Shown here: piece after piece, positions 57,070 to 64,000 of the stretch | Layout of the letters: the number at the start of each line of letters is the position of its first letter | How positions within the stretch are numbered: position 1 is the stretch's first letter | Source of the DNA: Nocardioides sp. Root140 | GTDB lineage: Bacteria; Actinomycetota; Actinomycetes; Propionibacteriales; Nocardioidaceae | Direction of reading: 5' to 3' | Length of the DNA stretch: 64,000 nucleotides | NCBI RefSeq assembly: GCF_001426745.1 | Contig: NZ_LMFI01000001.1 | Span: 906,000-969,999, forward strand | Made by a program: the position numbers and the translations under genes | The notes under the pieces: generated by a model | Database searches by the model: none | What the model was told of the DNA's origin: nothing | What the model saw: only the letters and a program-made list of their open reading frames with translations

Positions 57070-58815
57070 GTGGAGATCTCCCGTCGTGACCTGCTGAGAT
57101 CCGGACTGGCCGTGGGTGCGGTCGCCTCCTTGGGCGGTGCCGGCCTCGTCGTCGACCCCGCACGTGCGGCTCCGGGCGTGCCGATCGCGGCGGCCGGTAC
57201 GACCCTCGAGCGCACCTTGCTGCGCGGTCCGGCCGGTGGTGGCGGGTACCGGCAGGTCGTCCACGGGCCGGGGGAGCCGCACGTCGTGCGCACCGACCTG
57301 GGTAGGCCGGCGAGCGTCGGGCGCGACGGTCGGCGCCGGGGACTCCTGGCCTTCGCCCACCTCACCGACCTCCACGTGGTCGACGCCCAGTCGCCGATGC
57401 GCCTGGAGTGGCTCGACCGCTTCGACGACCAGGACAAGCCCGGCGACCCGACGACGGGACTGGCCTCCTCGGCGTACCGACCGCAGGAGATGCTCAGCGC
57501 CCACGTCGCGGAGTCGATGGTGCGCGCGGTCAACGACGTCGGGGTCGGGCCGGTCACCGGCGCGCCGCTCGCCTTCGCCCTGCAGACCGGCGACAACTCC
57601 GACAACGCCCAGCGCAACGAGGTCCGCTGGAACATCGACCTGCTCAGCGGTGGGACCACGGTGACCCCCGACTCCGGCGACCTGACCCGGTGGGAAGGCG
57701 TGGCCGACAACGACCGCCTCCACTACGACGTCCACTACTGGCATCCCGACGGCAACCCGCCACTCACCCAGGCCGACCAACCCCGCCGGCTGTACGGCTT
57801 CCCGTCGGTCCCCGGCTTGCTCGCCGCAGCGCGAACACCCTTCGTGGCGCAGGGCCTGGGCATCCCGTGGTACTCCGCGTTCGGCAACCACGACGGCCTG
57901 GTGCAGGGGAACTTCCCGCCGGGCAGCCTGGGACTCGCCATGAGTGCGGTCGCCACGGGCGGCCTGAAGCTGATCTCACCGCCACTCGGAGTCTCCTTGG
58001 CCGACCTGATGCGTCTGCTCGGGCAGGACTACCAGGGCTTCCTGCAGGGCCTGGCCCTGACGCCGTTCGTGCGGGCGGTGACGCCCGACCCGGAACGCCG
58101 GATCCTGAACCGGGGCGAGGTCGTGGACGAACACTTCACCACCACCGGCTTCCCGGTGGGCCACGGCTTCACCGAGCAGAACCGGGCCCAGGACACGGCC
58201 TACTACGCGTTCGACCAGGGACCGGTGCGCTTCCTGGTGCTCGACACCGTGAACCAGAACGGCTACTCCGACGGCTCCCTCGACCGGCCACAGTTCGACT
58301 GGTTGGCGGCCCAGCTGGCCGCCTCGCGGGACCGCCTCGTCGTCATCTCGAGCCATCACACCAGCGACACGATGACCAATCCGCTGGTGGCCGCGGGGGG
58401 AGAGGTGACACCTCGGGTTCTCGGGCCCGAGGTCGTCACGCTGTTGCTCGGGCATCCGCAGGTCATCGCATGGATCAACGGCCACACCCACCGCAACCAG
58501 GTGTGGGCACGCCGTCAGGAAGGTCTGCCGGGTGCGTTCTGGGAGATCAACACCGCGTCGCACGCCGACTTCCCGCAGCAGTCAAGACTTGTCGAGATCG
58601 TCGACAACCTCGACGGATCGCTCTCGATCTTCAGCACGATGCTCGACCACGCCGGCCCGGCGGCGTACGGCAGTCGTCTGCACGACCCGGTCGCGCTGGC
58701 CGGGCTGGCCCGTGAGCTCAGCGCCAACGACTGGCAGGAGCGGTCCCAGGACCGTCGTGGCGCCACTGACGCACGCAACGTGGAGCTGCTGATCGAGGCG
58801 CCCGCGCTGGCCTGA
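57070..58815 (+). CDS. Tat-exported metallophosphoesterase (TIGR03767 / PPA1498-like)
   Basis: A 581-aa calcineurin-fold phosphoesterase with a twin-arginine signal ([20 protein letters not shown]), so it works outside the membrane. All five metal motifs are present: [31 protein letters not shown] and NGHTHRN. The PPA1498 type is an actinobacterial family of unknown substrate. The GTG start has no strong ribosome binding site, suggesting coupling to the VTC gene upstream. Its co-location suggests the substrate might be a phosphate polymer or phosphoester linked to that pathway. Confidence 0.88.
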   Translation: MEISRRDLLRSGLAVGAVASLGGAGLVVDPARAAPGVPIAAAGTTLERTLLRGPAGGGGYRQVVHGPGEPHVVRTDLGRPASVGRDGRRRGLLAFAHLTDLHVVDAQSPMRLEWLDRFDDQDKPGDPTTGLASSAYRPQEMLSAHVAESMVRAVNDVGVGPVTGAPLAFALQTGDNSDNAQRNEVRWNIDLLSGGTTVTPDSGDLTRWEGVADNDRLHYDVHYWHPDGNPPLTQADQPRRLYGFPSVPGLLAAARTPFVAQGLGIPWYSAFGNHDGLVQGNFPPGSLGLAMSAVATGGLKLISPPLGVSLADLMRLLGQDYQGFLQGLALTPFVRAVTPDPERRILNRGEVVDEHFTTTGFPVGHGFTEQNRAQDTAYYAFDQGPVRFLVLDTVNQNGYSDGSLDRPQFDWLAAQLAASRDRLVVISSHHTSDTMTNPLVAAGGEVTPRVLGPEVVTLLLGHPQVIAWINGHTHRNQVWARRQEGLPGAFWEINTASHADFPQQSRLVEIVDNLDGSLSIFSTMLDHAGPAAYGSRLHDPVALAGLARELSANDWQERSQDRRGATDARNVELLIEAPALA

Positions 58816-58832
58816 GGTCGAGCCGGGCGGGG

Positions 58833-59543
58833 TCACATCGGGCGGGGGACGTCCAGGGAGAAGCGGACGTCGTCCAGCAGCGCGCCGGGGTGACGGCCCG
58901 ACGGCAGCCACCCGGGCAGCTCGCCGACGGATGACACGTCGGCCTCGACCCTGGACAGCCGCATCCGGCCACGCGCCTTGAGCCGGGTCCCGCGAAGGGA
59001 GTGGTCCGGGAACTCCTGGGCCACGCGGGCCCTGCTGACCACAGGGAGCCGCGGCCCCTTCGCGCGGGCCGTGGCCGACACCTGCCAACCGGCGCCAGTG
59101 GCGCTCGACGCGGTGAACGGCGTTCCGTCGGCGGGGGCGCCGGAGAAGTCGGCCAGGGTCTTGGGGATCGACCAGTTGGCGCGTCCGCCAACCAGGCTGC
59201 TGGGGGAGTCGACCGCCATGAACGGGATGGTCGCCACGAGGCGTCGGCCGAGTCCCCGCCCGAACAGGACAGCGACGGCGCCGAACACCTCGTCGTAGGT
59301 GCCGACCGGGGTGTCGGCGTACCGCACGAGTCCGCCGACGACTGCGACAGCCCTACCCCGCTCTCGCACCGAGGCGGGAAGCGCTGCCGTCGCCGCGGGA
59401 GTCGCCTTCGACCACCACACGACGGCGGAGGCCCTGACGGACCAGGGAGCCGGTGCGGAATTTCCGGGAAGTGTGCCGACCAGCTCGGGTGGGAGGTCGG
59501 TCTCGGGCACGCCGTACACGTCGGTCGGGTCGAAGCTGTCCAT
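58833..59543 (-). CDS. Acetoacetate decarboxylase-like protein
   Basis: A 236-aa protein of the acetoacetate decarboxylase fold. It has an N-terminal PWSVRASAVVWW strand, then YDEVFGAVAVLFG and FMAVDSPSSLVGGRANWSIPKTLADF, matching the substrate-cavity region of the family. A catalytic lysine in the usual position is not obvious (the nearest is in SIPKTLADF), so activity may differ. The ATG at 59543 is chosen because it opens directly into the domain. It diverges from the flavin oxidoreductase gene with 64 bases between. Confidence 0.75.
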   Translation of the reverse strand: MDSFDPTDVYGVPETDLPPELVGTLPGNSAPAPWSVRASAVVWWSKATPAATAALPASVRERGRAVAVVGGLVRYADTPVGTYDEVFGAVAVLFGRGLGRRLVATIPFMAVDSPSSLVGGRANWSIPKTLADFSGAPADGTPFTASSATGAGWQVSATARAKGPRLPVVSRARVAQEFPDHSLRGTRLKARGRMRLSRVEADVSSVGELPGWLPSGRHPGALLDDVRFSLDVPRPM

Positions 59544-59607
59544 GCCGACAGCATGACGCACCACCGGTGCCATGGACATCGCGGCCGTCACCGACTTGAG
59601 TGGAGCC

Positions 59608-60939
59608 ATGGACGTCGACGTGATCGTGATCGGACTCGGCCCGGGCGGCGAGTCCGCGGCCACCCAGCTCGCGAAGGCGGGACTCAAGGTGGTCGGCATC
59701 GACCGAAGACTGGTCGGCGGTGAGTGCCCCTACTTCGGCTGCATCCCGTCGAAGATGATGATCAGGGCGGCTGACGTGCTCGCCGAGGCCCGGCGGATCC
59801 AGGGACTGGCCGGTTCCGCCGACGTACGCCCCGACTGGTCGGTGGTCGCCGACCGGATCCGCGACGAGGCCACCGACGACTGGGACGACCAGGTCGCCGT
59901 CGAGCGGCTGGAGGCCGCCGGCGCGGTCTTCGTGAGGGGAGAGGCCCGGATCACCGGACCCGGCCGGGTCGAGGTCGACGGCACGACGTACGTCGCGTCG
60001 CACGGCGTGGTGCTCAACACCGGCACCGAACCGGCCGTGCTGCCGATCGACGGGCTCTCCGGGTCGCCGTACTGGACGAACCGCGAAGCGGTGCGGGTCA
60101 CCGAGCTGCCGGCGTCGATGGCCGTCATCGGTGGTGGCGCCATCGGCGTCGAGCTGACCCAGGCCTTCGCCAGGTTCGGCGTCGAGGTGACCCTGCTCGA
60201 GGTGGCCGACCGGATCCTGGCCCCCGAAGAACCCGAAGCGTCGGCGCTGGTCACCCGGGCGCTGGAGGCGGACGGTGTCCACGTGCGCACCGGGGTGCGG
60301 ATCGACCAGGTGCGCCACGACGGGCGGTTCCACCTCACGGTCGACGGCGACAGCGTCGAGACGGACCAGCTGCTGGTCGCCGCGGGTCGCCGCACCAACC
60401 TCGCCGGCATCGGGCTCGACACGCTCGGCCTCGACGAGACCGCGCGCAGCCTGGAGACCGACGAGCGGATGCGGGCCGGCGAGCGGCTCTGGGCGATCGG
60501 CGACATCACCGGGAAGGGCGCCTTCACCCACATGTCGATGTACCAGGCCGACGTGGCGGTGCGCGACATCCTCGACCAGGACGGTCCGGCCGCCGACTAC
60601 CGCGCGGTCTCACGCGTGACGTTCACCGACCCCGAAGTCGGGTCGGTCGGCCTCACCGAGCACCAGGCCCGCGAGCGCCGTGGCGACGTACGCGTCGGTC
60701 TCTCCGCCGATCTCGGCACTCGCGGCTGGATCGCCAAGGGCGAGGGCCTGATCAAGCTCGTCGCGGACGGTGACGTGCTCGTGGGTGCCACCGCGGTCGG
60801 GCCCAGCGGGGGAGAGGTGCTCTCGATGCTGACCACGGCCGTGCACGCACGGGTCCCGATCGCGACCCTGGCATCGATGCACTACGCCTACCCCACCTTC
60901 CACCGCGCGGTCGCCACGGCCGTGCAGGAGCTGGCCTGA
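59608..60939 (+). CDS. FAD-dependent pyridine nucleotide-disulfide oxidoreductase
   Basis: A 443-aa flavoprotein of the lipoamide dehydrogenase / mercuric reductase class. FAD site VIVIGLGPGGESAA, redox cysteines in GGECPYFGCIPSK, NAD(P) site VIGGGAIGVELTQ, and second FAD motif LWAIGDITG are intact. At the C-terminus the catalytic His-Glu pair of true lipoamide dehydrogenases (HxHPTxxE) is replaced by YAYPTFHRA, so the general base is missing. It is therefore unlikely to be the E3 subunit. Quinone or small disulfide reduction are alternatives. The ATG at 59608 is preferred over 59572. Confidence 0.88.
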   Translation: MDVDVIVIGLGPGGESAATQLAKAGLKVVGIDRRLVGGECPYFGCIPSKMMIRAADVLAEARRIQGLAGSADVRPDWSVVADRIRDEATDDWDDQVAVERLEAAGAVFVRGEARITGPGRVEVDGTTYVASHGVVLNTGTEPAVLPIDGLSGSPYWTNREAVRVTELPASMAVIGGGAIGVELTQAFARFGVEVTLLEVADRILAPEEPEASALVTRALEADGVHVRTGVRIDQVRHDGRFHLTVDGDSVETDQLLVAAGRRTNLAGIGLDTLGLDETARSLETDERMRAGERLWAIGDITGKGAFTHMSMYQADVAVRDILDQDGPAADYRAVSRVTFTDPEVGSVGLTEHQARERRGDVRVGLSADLGTRGWIAKGEGLIKLVADGDVLVGATAVGPSGGEVLSMLTTAVHARVPIATLASMHYAYPTFHRAVATAVQELA

Positions 60940-60984
60940 TCCGTTCGGCTGCACCTCACGCGCCAACACTGGTGTACTTCCTCC

Positions 60985-63437
<2,453 letters not shown>

Positions 63438-63441
<4 letters not shown>

Positions 63442-64000
63442 GCACCCACACCAGCCCCGGCGACAAGATCGTCGTCAAGGGCGCGTCCCTGCTCGGGGAG
63501 CAGGCGACCGACCTGCTGCTCGAGGACGGCGTGATCCGCGAGATCGGCTCCGTCTCCGAGAAGGGCGCCCGCGTGATCGAGGCCGACGGCCTGGTCGCCC
63601 TGCCCGGGCTCGTCGACCTGCACACCCACCTGCGTGAGCCCGGTCGCGAGGACGCCGAGACGATCCGCACCGGCTCCGCTGCCGCTGCGGTCGGCGGCTA
63701 CACCGCGGTGCTGGCGATGGCCAACACGAGCCCGGTCACCGACACCGCCGAGAACGCCGAGCGGGTCTTCGACCTGGGTCGTGCGGCCGGGCTGGTCGAC
63801 GTACACCCGGTGGGCGCGGTCACCCGCGGCCTGGCCGGGGAAGAGCTCGCCGAGCTCGGCCTGATGGCCACCAGCCGGGCCCGCGTGCGGGTCTTCTCCG
63901 ACGACGGCAAGTGCGTCGGCGACGCCCGCGTGATGCGCCGGGCCCTCGAATACGTCAAGGCGTTCGGCGGCGTGATCAGCCAGCACTCCCAGGACTCCTC
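63438..64000 (+). CDS. pyrC: Dihydroorotase (3' end cut off)
   Basis: Zinc amidohydrolase that closes carbamoyl aspartate to dihydroorotate. Only the first 187 residues lie in the window, of about 430 expected. The metal motif [14 protein letters not shown], the conserved [11 protein letters not shown] and the beginning of the next metal-ligand region ([18 protein letters not shown], then SQHSQD) are visible. The ATG overlaps the pyrB stop. The frame is open at the right edge. Confidence 0.95.

Overview
This is a chromosomal window from a high-GC Gram-positive bacterium, most likely an actinobacterium of the Nocardioidaceae / Propionibacteriales group (inference). Support comes from the strongly GC-biased third codon positions, frequent GTG/TTG starts and ATGA/GTGA gene overlaps. 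Several families are also typically actinobacterial: a Rv2613c-like HIT protein next to a phosphatidylinositol-phosphate synthase, a mycothiol-dependent isomerase-type protein, a 13E12-type HNH gene with a LexA box, and a PPA1498-type Tat metallophosphoesterase. Gene order follows the mycobacterial-type backbone thrS-HIT-pgsA-pdxS-pdxT-yebC-ruvCAB-yajC-apt-rel-MBL-hisS-aspS-rarA-alaS-ruvX-mltG-aroE-aroCKBQ-efp-nusB-pyrRBC. Both ends are cut genes: thrS on the left, pyrC on the right.

Region by region. 1-7.4 kb: thrS, an AP4A-phosphorylase-like HIT gene, an inositol-monophosphatase-like gene, a minus-strand tetR plus isomerase pair, a minus-strand 43-aa basic protein coupled to an N5-(carboxyethyl)ornithine synthase-like enzyme, then pgsA and pdxS. 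7.4-14.8 kb: an accessory block that separates pdxS from pdxT. Its core is a five-gene operon of SipW-type exported proteins, two dedicated S26B signal peptidases and an LPDTG wall-anchored protein; one peptidase is fused to its own putative substrate. 14.8-30.5 kb: conserved housekeeping genes (pdxT, yebC, SOS-controlled ruvCAB, yajC, apt, a long gapB-type GAPDH, rel, a DUF349 gene, MBL, hisS, aspS). secD and secF are absent from their usual place between yajC and apt. 30.7-37 kb: a complete peptide-type ABC importer with an unusual gene order and a very strong internal hairpin. 37-44.7 kb: rarA, two small membrane-associated genes, alaS, ruvX, mltG, aroE and a small deoxyribosyltransferase-like gene.

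44.7-47.8 kb: a second accessory patch with a MerR-PP2C fusion and a frameshifted 13E12/HNH gene carrying nested tandem duplications under a perfect LexA box. 47.8-55.5 kb: a prepilin peptidase, the aroC-aroK-aroB-aroQ operon, a SIMPL-domain protein, a convergent APC permease, efp and nusB. 55.6-61.8 kb: a third accessory block between nusB and pyrR. It holds a DUF4956 - VTC-domain - Tat metallophosphoesterase cassette whose first ribosome binding site is buried in a hairpin, an acetoacetate-decarboxylase-like gene, an unusual flavin disulfide oxidoreductase and a DUF1206 membrane protein. 61.9-64 kb: the pyr operon with a recognisable PyrR-binding leader.

Several genes have a TANNNT -10 element only 6-9 bases upstream of the start and no Shine-Dalgarno sequence, which suggests leaderless transcripts. 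No tRNA, rRNA, CRISPR array, transposase or phage gene was seen. Everything was read by eye; no search or alignment was run.
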